NCBI GenBank assembly: GCA_949430125.1
Contig: CASQMQ010000085.1
Location: forward strand, 1-38,484
Reading direction: 5' to 3'
Source: an uncultured Pseudomonadales bacterium
Lineage (GTDB): Bacteria > Pseudomonadota > Gammaproteobacteria > Pseudomonadales > Pseudohongiellaceae
DNA: 38,484 bases
The notes under the pieces are model-generated. The model worked only from the letters and a program-made list of their open reading frames with translations, had not been told where the DNA came from and ran no database searches. Of the stretch, positions 1 through 8,147 are shown piece by piece (within the stretch, counting starts at the first letter, position 1; each line of letters opens with the position of its first letter). The position numbers were made by a program, and so were the translations under genes.

Positions 1-116
1 CAAATAAAAGAATAGACTGTGCCCAGCAGAACCGTTAATTTGCCGTCAAATTGATTAACCCAAAGCTAGCTGCTAGTCTAGCTATCCCTTGAACCACCTA
101 TATTTGTTGGGTCTCC

Positions 117-1307
117 ATGTTAAGCTTTACTAACAAGCGCATCTTACTCGGCATTACGGGCGGCATCGCCGCGTACAAATGCGCCGAACTCACACGGCTG
201 CTAATCAAAGCCGGGGCCGAGGTCAGGGTAGGCATGACACGAGCGGCAACTGAGTTCATTACGCCGCTTACGATGCAGGCACTATCAGGCCAGCGCGTCC
301 ATCTAGACCTGCTAGATAGCGATGCTGAAGCGGCCATGGGTCATATTGAATTAGCTCGTTGGGCAGACTTAGTATTAATCGCACCAGCTACAGCAGATTT
401 CATCGCTCGAATCGCCCAGGGTCAAGCCGATGACATCCTCTCCACTATGGTGCTCGCCACATCAGCGAAGATTGCAATCGCACCTGCGATGAATCAGGCG
501 ATGTGGGCGGATGACAGCACGATGACCAACCTGAATGTGCTGGTTGATCGCGGATACCATATCTTTGGCCCAGCAGAAGGTGAGCAGGCCTGCGGCGATG
601 TAGGACTAGGACGCATGATGGAGCCTGCGCAATTGCTAGAGCTAAGTGCCAGCTTGTTTGAAACAGGCGAGCTCGCAGGCAAGAATTTCGTCATAACCGG
701 AGGGCCGACGCGAGAGGCAATCGACCCGGTAAGATTCATAAGCAATCACAGCTCCGGAAAGATGGCCTATGCGCTGGCTGCCGAGGCAGTGGCAGCAGGT
801 GCAAAAGTTACCCTAATTAGCGGGCCAGTAAATCTACCCACTCCTGAAAGCGTCAAACGCATCGATGTAATCAGTGCGGCCCAGATGCTCGGGGCGACTC
901 ATGAAGCCATGACAAATTGCGACGTCTTTATCGGCGTTGCCGCCGTGGCCGACTATCGGCCTCTAGAGATCGAAAGGCAAAAGATTAAAAAGTCTGACGA
1001 GCAGATGCAACTAACACTAGTGAAGAACCCAGACATTATCAGTGAGATTGCTCAACTCAAAGAAAAACCCTTTGTTGTAGGCTTCGCTGCCGAAACAAAT
1101 GACATCGTCAGTAACGGGAGAGATAAATTGAAGCGCAAAAATCTCGATATGCTATTCGCAAATAACGCGACCGAGACCTTCAACAGCGATTCCATTTTCG
1201 TAACAGCTTTAACTGAGACAAACGAAACCGAACTAAAAGCAGGCAACAAGAATGTAGTAGCAAGAAACATGTTGCAACTCATCGCTACAGCTCTGAACGA
1301 ACGATAG
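117..1307 (+). CDS. coaBC: Bifunctional phosphopantothenoylcysteine decarboxylase / phosphopantothenate-cysteine ligase
   Basis: Catalyses two successive cytoplasmic steps of coenzyme A synthesis: CTP-dependent joining of cysteine to 4'-phosphopantothenate (CoaB) and FMN-dependent decarboxylation (CoaC). The N-terminal flavoprotein half shows GGIAAYK near the start, the substrate-binding PAMNQAMW motif and the active-site Cys in GEQACGDVGLGRM. The C-terminal half shows ITGGPTREAIDPVR, SNHSSGKM and the KIKKSD and KNPDII segments of the CTP-binding ligase domain. At 396 aa it matches the usual fused enzyme (about 400 aa). The ATG start lies directly before the conserved N-terminus but has only a weak ribosome site. 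It heads a same-strand run with algC, argB and slmA. The dut gene that commonly follows it is not here. Confidence 0.97.
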   Translation: MLSFTNKRILLGITGGIAAYKCAELTRLLIKAGAEVRVGMTRAATEFITPLTMQALSGQRVHLDLLDSDAEAAMGHIELARWADLVLIAPATADFIARIAQGQADDILSTMVLATSAKIAIAPAMNQAMWADDSTMTNLNVLVDRGYHIFGPAEGEQACGDVGLGRMMEPAQLLELSASLFETGELAGKNFVITGGPTREAIDPVRFISNHSSGKMAYALAAEAVAAGAKVTLISGPVNLPTPESVKRIDVISAAQMLGATHEAMTNCDVFIGVAAVADYRPLEIERQKIKKSDEQMQLTLVKNPDIISEIAQLKEKPFVVGFAAETNDIVSNGRDKLKRKNLDMLFANNATETFNSDSIFVTALTETNETELKAGNKNVVARNMLQLIATALNER

Positions 1308-1344
1308 TCATAACTACTACTCCACAAATCTATCGGCAACGAAC

Positions 1345-2748
1345 ATGATGCAAGCTGAAAAACAAGCCGGCCCCGAATTAATTCCGGCTTCAATTTTTAG
1401 AGCCTATGACATTCGCGGCATCGCCGACCAACAGCTCACTACACAAAGTGTAAAGAGAATCGGGCAGGCGATAGGCAGTGAAGCTCTCGACCAGAATATT
1501 GCATCACTATTAGTCGGATACGACGGCAGACTCTCAAGCCCTTCCTTATCTATAGCACTGATCGAAGGCATTCAAAGTAGTGGTTGTAATGTAGTGAGTA
1601 TTGGTCTCGTGCCAACACCACTTCTCTATTACGCAACCTTTACGACCTACTACACTTCCGGCGTTATGCTAACGGCCAGTCATAATCCGGCTAATTACAA
1701 TGGCTTGAAAATTGTATTCAACCAAACCAGTCTCGCCGACAATCAAATTCAGACAATTCGAACACGTATTGAAAACAATCAGTTAAGAACGGGCAGTGGT
1801 GGATTCACAGAGCTCGAAATGGATCGTAGTTACATAGAAGAAATTTGTAGTCGCATTCAGTTGAGTAAGCCACTAAAGATTGTAATCGACTGCGGTAATG
1901 CGGTACCCGGCAAGATCGCGCCGAAATTGTTTCGAGAGCTAGGCTGCAATGTTCATTCAATTTTCTGCGAGATCGATGGCAGCTTTCCAAATCATCATCC
2001 CGACCCAACAGTGCCTGAAAACCTAGTCGCGCTCGCCTCCACCGTACTGCAGGAAAATGCAGATATCGGAATCGCGCTGGATGGCGACGGAGACCGAGTA
2101 GGCCTCATAACGAATCGTGGCAAGTTCGTGGATGCCGACCGTATGTTGATGCTACTCGTGCAATCTATCTTGCCAAATTACTTGGGCCGAGCTGTTGTGT
2201 TCGATGTGAAGTGCAGCAGCAAACTAGCTGTCTTAATTAAAAAATTTGGCGGGTCTCCAATAATGCACCGAAGCGGTCACTCATTCATGAAACAAAAGAT
2301 CCAGGAGACCGATGCCATACTTGGAGGTGAGTTCGCCGCACATATCTTTATTAGAGATAACTGGTTTGGGTTTGATGATGGTTTTTATGTCGCGGCTAGG
2401 CTGCTTAAGATAATCAGCGAGTCTGCTACATCGAGCGACGAAGTATTCAATCAGTATGTAACAGGATTCAGCACCTCAGAAATAAAAGTCGAGGTTCCAG
2501 AAGAGCGTAAGTTTTTGCTGATGGATCGCTTGCTCGAGTTGGCCAGTTTTCCTGCTGCGAAGCTGATTACTCTCGACGGGCTTCGTGTGGAATATACCGA
2601 CGGATGGGGCCTAATACGCGCCTCAAATACCAGCCCTGCTCTGCTACTTCGATTCGAGGCGGACACACGGGTAAGAATGCATGAGATCCAAGAGAGGTTT
2701 AAGGCGCTAATCCTCAGCGCAGATAAGAATTTAGAAATAAATTTTTAG
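1345..2748 (+). CDS. algC: Phosphomannomutase/phosphoglucomutase (AlgC/PMM-PGM type)
   Basis: Alpha-D-phosphohexomutase that interconverts the 1- and 6-phosphates of mannose or glucose, supplying sugar nucleotides for LPS and exopolysaccharide. Seen: the phosphoserine loop TASHNPANYNG with the catalytic Ser at residue 112, the metal-binding DGDGDR at 246-251, the sugar-recognition loop at 327-333 and the C-terminal phosphate-binding RASNTSPALLLRFEA. Length 467 aa agrees with the family (about 460). The sugar loop reads GGEFAAH where the Pseudomonas enzyme is recalled as GGEMSGH, so a Ser that contacts sugar hydroxyls is Ala. Two adjacent ATG codons are possible starts. It lies 37 bp after coaBC and shares its direction. 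The relative use of mannose and glucose substrates cannot be read from the sequence. Confidence 0.92.
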   Translation: MMQAEKQAGPELIPASIFRAYDIRGIADQQLTTQSVKRIGQAIGSEALDQNIASLLVGYDGRLSSPSLSIALIEGIQSSGCNVVSIGLVPTPLLYYATFTTYYTSGVMLTASHNPANYNGLKIVFNQTSLADNQIQTIRTRIENNQLRTGSGGFTELEMDRSYIEEICSRIQLSKPLKIVIDCGNAVPGKIAPKLFRELGCNVHSIFCEIDGSFPNHHPDPTVPENLVALASTVLQENADIGIALDGDGDRVGLITNRGKFVDADRMLMLLVQSILPNYLGRAVVFDVKCSSKLAVLIKKFGGSPIMHRSGHSFMKQKIQETDAILGGEFAAHIFIRDNWFGFDDGFYVAARLLKIISESATSSDEVFNQYVTGFSTSEIKVEVPEERKFLLMDRLLELASFPAAKLITLDGLRVEYTDGWGLIRASNTSPALLLRFEADTRVRMHEIQERFKALILSADKNLEINF

Positions 2749-2780
2749 GACGCTATAAAGAACTAACAGTTGAAGTTTGA

Positions 2781-3746
<966 letters not shown>

Positions 3747-3752
3747 GAAAAG

Positions 3753-4379
3753 ATGGACAAAGCCAACAAGATTTCTCGAAAAGATCAGATCCTGCAAGCG
3801 CTAGCACGAATGCTGGAAGCAGCCCCGGGCCAGCGAATTACAACCGCCGCCCTCGCCAGAGAGGTCGGTGTCTCTGAAGCCGCCCTGTATAGACACTTTC
3901 CGAGCAAAGCGCGAATGTTCGAAGGACTCATCAAGTTCATCGAGGACACCCTATTCGCGCGAATCACCAGAATAATCAATGAGGAAGATAGCGCAGAAAT
4001 TCGCTGTCATAATATCCTCCTCTTACTACTCACATTCTGCGACAAGAATCCTGGAATGACGCGCCTACTGACCGGAGATGCTCTCGCAGGAGAAACAGAA
4101 AGGCTGCGCGAACGCATCGCCCAATTCTTTGGTAGGTTGGAAGCCCAGCTTAAGCAGGTGTTGCGTGAGGCTCAGATTCGGGAAAACCTGAAAACGACTA
4201 TCTCTCCAACCATTCTCACGAATCTGTTGCTCGCATCAGTTGAAGGTAGGTTAGTGCAATTTGTTCGCAGCGAATTCAAAGTCTCGCCTCTGGACAATTG
4301 GGACACTCAGTGGGACTTTCTCAGCAAAAATTTGTTAGAGCCTTATTCAGCCACAGCCGAAATCGAGACCACTGTATAG
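3753..4379 (+). CDS. slmA: Nucleoid occlusion factor SlmA (TetR family)
   Basis: DNA-binding FtsZ antagonist that blocks Z-ring assembly over unsegregated nucleoid. The N-terminal TetR helix-turn-helix is clear (REVGVSEAALYRHFPSKARMF, residues about 30-51), followed by FIEDTLFARI and the all-helical ligand/FtsZ-binding region with LRQVL-like (LKQVLREAQIRE) and VRSEFK segments characteristic of SlmA rather than of general TetR repressors. Length 208 aa against 198 in E. coli. It follows argB by six bases and converges on pyrE, the same neighbourhood as in many Gammaproteobacteria. No binding sites were sought because they are spread over the chromosome. Confidence 0.94.
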   Translation: MDKANKISRKDQILQALARMLEAAPGQRITTAALAREVGVSEAALYRHFPSKARMFEGLIKFIEDTLFARITRIINEEDSAEIRCHNILLLLLTFCDKNPGMTRLLTGDALAGETERLRERIAQFFGRLEAQLKQVLREAQIRENLKTTISPTILTNLLLASVEGRLVQFVRSEFKVSPLDNWDTQWDFLSKNLLEPYSATAEIETTV

Positions 4380-4399
4380 CTAGCACCCAAACTTGCTAG
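4380..4399. terminator. Small hairpin between convergent slmA and pyrE
   Basis: A six-base inverted repeat, CTAGCA and TGCTAG with an eight-base loop, fills the 16-bp gap between the two convergent stop codons. There is no T-run after it on either strand, so it is at best a weak terminator or transcript-end stabiliser, and may be chance. Confidence 0.3.
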
Positions 4400-5049
4400 G
4401 CAGATATTCCATACTCTTCACGATAGGCCACGACTGCATCTAGATAAGGCTGCAGTTGCTCGTTCTCGAATGCCATCAAATAGTCTACGATGTCCTGTAA
4501 ACTAATTATACTAACTACCTTTATCTGGTAACGCTGCTCTATCTCTTGAATTGCCGATAATCTGCCTGTTCCCTTCTCCTGTCGATCCATGGCGACGGCT
4601 ATGCCATTTAGATGGGCGCCGTTGCTGCTGATAATCTCCGCCGCTTCTCTTACTGCCGTGCCCGCCGTAATAACATCATCGACAATTAGCACATCTCCGC
4701 TTAACTGCGTGCCGACGATAGAGCCGCCCTCTCCATGTGCCTTCGCTTCCTTGCGATTAAAACAGTATGGCTTGTTGATGTTATGTTTATCCGCCAATGC
4801 CATGGATGTCGCTGTAGCCAATGGAATGCCTTTGTATGCGGGCCCGAATAAAACATCGTACTCAATTTTTGCATCGATGATCGCATCGGCATAACAGTTG
4901 GCTAGAAAGGACAATTTTTCGCCAGTATTGAAAAGCCCTGCATTGAAAAAATAGGGGCTTACCCGGCCAGACTTCAGAGTAAATTCTCCGAAGCGCAGAA
5001 TCTCATTCTGAATCACGAAGTTTAGAAAGTTTTTCTGAAATTCTTGCAT
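4396..5049 (-). CDS. pyrE: Orotate phosphoribosyltransferase
   Basis: Transfers phosphoribose from PRPP to orotate to give OMP in pyrimidine synthesis. The PRPP-binding signature [14 protein letters not shown] is intact, as are the N-terminal [17 protein letters not shown] and the loop with [13 protein letters not shown]. Length about 217 aa is typical (E. coli 213). The frame can begin at a TTG one codon earlier, but the ATG at 5049 with GGGG four to seven bases upstream is preferred. It lies downstream of rph on the same strand, as in E. coli. The roughly 60-bp gap between them shows no GC-rich hairpin plus T-run, so the pyrimidine-sensing attenuator known from E. coli rph-pyrE is not evident here. 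Confidence 0.97.
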   Translation of the reverse strand: MQEFQKNFLNFVIQNEILRFGEFTLKSGRVSPYFFNAGLFNTGEKLSFLANCYADAIIDAKIEYDVLFGPAYKGIPLATATSMALADKHNINKPYCFNRKEAKAHGEGGSIVGTQLSGDVLIVDDVITAGTAVREAAEIISSNGAHLNGIAVAMDRQEKGTGRLSAIQEIEQRYQIKVVSIISLQDIVDYLMAFENEQLQPYLDAVVAYREEYGISA

Positions 5050-5112
5050 CAATGCCCCATTTCGTCGATTCGCGTTCTCAATAGTAAGTAAGAAATTAAC
5101 TCTGCTGCGAGC

Positions 5113-5838
5113 TTATGAAAGCGCTTGCTTCTGCTTCGCTACCAATTCTTCTATGCCGCTTTTACCTAGCGCAAGCATCTCTAATAATTGGTCATGACTA
5201 AAATCGCCATCTTCACCTGTGCCCTGCACTTCGATGAATCCACCCGATTCTGTCATGACGATATTCATATCCGTCTCCGCATTGGAGTCCTCATCATAGT
5301 CGAGATCAAGCACAGCATGGCCCTTGAATATCCCAACTGACACGGATGCGATTAGCTGCTTTGCTGGATTTGTGCTCAACATTTTATTCGCGATCATATG
5401 ATTGATCGCATCCATCATTGCGACACAACCGCCAGTGATCGATGCAGTTCTCGTTCCACCATCGGCCTGTATTACGTCGCAGTCGATCTTGATTGTGTGC
5501 TCGCCCAGCTTGGTCAGGTCTATAGCTGCCCGCAGGGAGCGTCCGATTAATCGCTGAATCTCGAGACTACGACCCGACTGCTTGCCTCTGGCTGCCTCTC
5601 TGTCCATTCGGGTGTTCGTAGAGCGAGGTAACATGCCGTATTCAGCTGTTATCCAGCCCTTGCCACTACCCTTCAAGAAGCGAGGGACCGACTTTTCCAC
5701 GCTCGCATTACATAGCACCTTAGTATCACCGAATTCGACTAATACAGAGCCTTCCGCATGTTTCGTGTAATTTCTAGTGATGGTGATATCGCGCAATTGA
5801 TTGGCGCTTCGGAGGCTTGGCCTTATAAGTTCAGTCAT
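5113..5838 (-). CDS. rph: Ribonuclease PH
   Basis: Phosphorolytic 3'-5' exoribonuclease that trims the 3' ends of tRNA precursors and other RNAs. Seen: [13 protein letters not shown] at the N-terminus, the RNA-binding region with [15 protein letters not shown] and [14 protein letters not shown], and the phosphate-site region [19 protein letters not shown]. The frame extends upstream, but ATG 5838 is chosen because CAGGAAAA lies just before it and the protein (241 aa) then has family length (about 239). It is transcribed away from yicC and towards pyrE. Nothing suggests the frameshifted, inactive rph of E. coli K-12; the C-terminus is complete. Confidence 0.96.
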   Translation of the reverse strand: MTELIRPSLRSANQLRDITITRNYTKHAEGSVLVEFGDTKVLCNASVEKSVPRFLKGSGKGWITAEYGMLPRSTNTRMDREAARGKQSGRSLEIQRLIGRSLRAAIDLTKLGEHTIKIDCDVIQADGGTRTASITGGCVAMMDAINHMIANKMLSTNPAKQLIASVSVGIFKGHAVLDLDYDEDSNAETDMNIVMTESGGFIEVQGTGEDGDFSHDQLLEMLALGKSGIEELVAKQKQALS

Positions 5839-6069
5839 AATTTTCCTGTGAGTAGATGTTTGTAAGCGCATGACTTGCCGCAAGCAAATTATCCTAGATA
5901 TTGGTTGTTATAGCGAGCCACAAGTCACGCACCTGTGTGGCGATAAATTAAAATCAAAGGCTGATGAGAGAATTGAGTCAAAACATACCAACAAAGTAGA
6001 CTGTGATTACAACACGATTAGGTTAAAATATTGCCATTGGGTTTCGCCTTCATATTTGGATAGTAGACT
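5839..6069. other. Divergent intergenic region between rph and yicC
   Basis: These 231 bases separate two divergent genes and should hold both promoters. They are AT-rich near the yicC side, with a TTAAAAT stretch about 45 bases before the yicC start that could be a -10, but I found no well-spaced -35 and assign no promoter. A small open frame crossing the region (5870-6073) has no recognisable content and is discounted. Confidence 0.5.
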
Positions 6070-6936
6070 ATGACATTAAGCATGACTGCATTCTCTAGGC
6101 AGCAGCAAGAACAGAAATGGGGTTCGCTTACCTGGGAAATTCGATCTGTGAATCATCGCTATCTGGAAACCAGTGTGCGCCTGCCGGAATCGCTTCGAGC
6201 GTTGGAAAATGGCGTGCGCGAGGCGGTACGTAAACGACTCACCCGCGGCAAGGTGGAATGCGCGCTGCGCTTTCAGTCTGAGGCAAAATTTTCTTCTGAT
6301 CTCCACCTGAATACGAAGCTAATCCAACAACTGGTTCAGGCAAACATCGAGATCGAACAGATTACAGGCACATCGGTAAGTCTCGAAAATATGGAAGTGC
6401 TGCGCTGGCCCGGCGTCATAGAAGAGCAAGATTTCGATAAGACATCTATCGAGAAACAAGCGCTTAGTTTGTTCAGCGCTGCACTAGATGACTTAGTGGC
6501 AACGAGAGAGCGCGAAGGTGCAGAACTGCAAGGCTTTATACAGCAGCGTATCGACTCCGTACGCGAGATCGTAGTTAGCATTCGCAATAAGATGCCGGAA
6601 ATTCTAGCGAAACAAAAACAGAACATTCTCGATCGCTTGGCAGATCTGCAGGCAGAACTCGAGCCGACTCGCCTGGAACAGGAAGTATCTCTGCTCACTC
6701 AGAAGGCGGATGTTGAGGAAGAGCTGGATAGACTAGACTCTCTTCTGAACGAAGTAGAACGCGTACTGTGTGCGAAGGGCCAGAAGGGGCGGCGCCTCGA
6801 TTTCCTCATGCAGGAGCTGAATCGCGAGGCCAATACACTTTCCTCAAAATCCATCGTCGTCGAAACCACACTCAACGCCGTGGAATTAAAGGTGTTGATC
6901 GAACAGATGCGCGAACAAATTCAGAATGTCGAATGA
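6070..6936 (+). CDS. yicC: YicC/YloC-type endoribonuclease family protein
   Basis: Member of the YicC/YloC stress-linked family; the E. coli protein has been tied to RNA turnover, including endoribonuclease activity and effects on small RNA stability. Seen: MTLSMTAFSRQ, WEIRSVNHRYLE, RLTRGKVEC in the N-terminal domain, and the C-terminal DUF1732 region with EEELDRLDSL, GRRLDFLMQELNREANTLSSK and the terminal VLIEQMREQIQNVE. Length 288 aa is nearly the same as E. coli (287). A second ATG four codons in is possible, but the longer start matches family members. It is followed 39 bp later by gmk and is probably the first gene of a yicC-gmk unit. Confidence 0.9.
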   Translation: MTLSMTAFSRQQQEQKWGSLTWEIRSVNHRYLETSVRLPESLRALENGVREAVRKRLTRGKVECALRFQSEAKFSSDLHLNTKLIQQLVQANIEIEQITGTSVSLENMEVLRWPGVIEEQDFDKTSIEKQALSLFSAALDDLVATREREGAELQGFIQQRIDSVREIVVSIRNKMPEILAKQKQNILDRLADLQAELEPTRLEQEVSLLTQKADVEEELDRLDSLLNEVERVLCAKGQKGRRLDFLMQELNREANTLSSKSIVVETTLNAVELKVLIEQMREQIQNVE

Positions 6937-6975
6937 GAATGTCAGAACTAAACCTTGTTTCGGAGATTAAGCTGA

Positions 6976-7593
6976 ATGTCTAGAGGCACACTATTCATAG
7001 TGACGGCACCTTCTGGTGCGGGCAAAACCAGCCTGGTTAAGGCTTTGATTGAGCGCGAGCAGCAACTGCGTGTATCCGTGTCTCACACCACCCGGGCCAA
7101 GCGTCCTGGGGAAGAGTGTGGCGTGAACTACCACTTTGTCGGTGAAGCCGCATTTATGGAGATGCTGCGGAAGGGCAACTTTTTTGAGAGCGCCCTGGTC
7201 TACGGCAATCACTATGGCACCTCGCAATTATGGGTAAATGAACAGCTAGAAGCTGGCCTCGACGTAATTCTTGAGATCGACTGGCAGGGCGCGGTTCAAG
7301 TTCGTAACCTCGACCCGAACGCCTGCTCCATTTTTATCCTGCCGCCTTCTCTGGAAACTCTAAAAATTCGCCTTCTCAATCGAGCTCAGGACGATACCGA
7401 GACCATCGAGAATCGCATGAGTGAAGCGGTTGCGGAAATTTCCCACGTCGCAGAAGCCAACTTTGTTGTCATTAACGAAGACTTCGACACGGCACTGGAA
7501 GACCTCTGCGCTATCATCAGATCATGCAGGCTGACTATGAAATATCAGGAAACGAATCAGGCAGCCCTCTTCGCTAGCCTTGCTCTAGGCTAG
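6976..7593 (+). CDS. gmk: Guanylate kinase
   Basis: Phosphorylates GMP to GDP with ATP, feeding GTP and (p)ppGpp pools. The P-loop is in the conserved position (APSGAGKTSLVK, near residues 11-22), with SHTTRAKRPGE and YHFV for GMP binding, ILEIDWQGA and the RAQDDTETIENRM lid segment. Length 205 aa is typical (E. coli 207). It sits just before rpoZ and spoT, a conserved grouping that places GMP phosphorylation beside ppGpp metabolism and the omega subunit that contributes to a ppGpp site on RNA polymerase. The stop codon lies in a seven-base hairpin (7574-7593). Confidence 0.97.
   Translation: MSRGTLFIVTAPSGAGKTSLVKALIEREQQLRVSVSHTTRAKRPGEECGVNYHFVGEAAFMEMLRKGNFFESALVYGNHYGTSQLWVNEQLEAGLDVILEIDWQGAVQVRNLDPNACSIFILPPSLETLKIRLLNRAQDDTETIENRMSEAVAEISHVAEANFVVINEDFDTALEDLCAIIRSCRLTMKYQETNQAALFASLALG
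7574..7593 (+). terminator. Hairpin spanning the gmk stop codon
   Basis: CTAGCCT and AGGCTAG form a perfect seven-base stem with a six-base loop; the TAG stop of gmk is the last three bases. The bases after it (TAATTCTAAATAA) are AT-rich but lack a T-run, so this is a weak candidate for a partial terminator or 3'-end stabiliser. Confidence 0.3.
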
Positions 7594-7695
7594 TAATTCT
7601 AAATAACTAAGTATCCTGAAATCGCGTGCTTTCAAGAATTGTATGCATTCTGCGCCAGAATTCAGTAAAATCCCTGTCCTCGTTAAATATGCTCC

Positions 7696-7707
7696 TCGGA
7701 GCTCCGA
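7696..7707. promoter_or_regulatory. 12-bp perfect palindrome upstream of rpoZ
   Basis: TCGGAGCTCCGA is its own reverse complement and lies about 70 bases before the rpoZ ATG in a non-coding leader. It overlaps a second small hairpin, GCTCCTCGGAGC. It could be an operator or an RNA structure in the leader; no known regulator site is recognised. Confidence 0.3.
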
Positions 7708-7778
7708 TGGCCTAGCCCGATACAGCTTGTATTTGGCGCTCAGCTACCGTTAGACATTTAGATCATTAAGGGTTTGGT

Positions 7779-8117
7779 ATGGCAAGAATAACTGTAGAAG
7801 ATTGTTTGGAAAACGTTGATAACCGCTTTGAACTGGTCATGGTATCCAGCAAACGCTCGCGTCAGATTCAAACGGGCGGCAAAGACCCGCTGGTTTCTCT
7901 AGATAATGACAAGCCTACCGTACTAGCACTTAGAGAAATTGCCGAAGGCCTAATCGATGCCAGCATCCTGGTAACCAAGCCACCTAGCGTAGAGCTGGCA
8001 GAATTGGCTGACGAAGCAGCTGAAGCGGTAGAGAAAGTCGCAGAGGCCGCAGCTGAAGAGACTGTCAAAGCAGTTGCACCTGAAGAAGACAGCGAACCCC
8101 CTGCCGCGGAAGCCTAA
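7779..8117 (+). CDS. rpoZ: RNA polymerase omega subunit
   Basis: Small subunit that wraps the beta' C-terminus, aids polymerase assembly and contributes to a ppGpp-binding site. The N-terminal [24 protein letters not shown], then the RSRQI segment and [13 protein letters not shown] are diagnostic. At 112 aa it is longer than E. coli omega (91 aa): residues from about 73 onward form an Ala/Glu-rich acidic tail with repeated [13 protein letters not shown]-like blocks. Such low-complexity tails vary between relatives. spoT begins 30 bp downstream, so rpoZ-spoT are probably one transcript. The 185-bp leader between gmk and rpoZ contains a 12-bp perfect palindrome. Confidence 0.96.
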   Translation: MARITVEDCLENVDNRFELVMVSSKRSRQIQTGGKDPLVSLDNDKPTVLALREIAEGLIDASILVTKPPSVELAELADEAAEAVEKVAEAAAEETVKAVAPEEDSEPPAAEA

Positions 8118-8147
8118 GCACTGTTCTAATAACTAAGGAGTCGAGTC

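Noticed and set aside
5870-6073. 67-codon frame between rph and yicC
   Set aside because: Begins inside the rph upstream region, lacks a ribosome site and resembles no family; it occupies the divergent promoter region.
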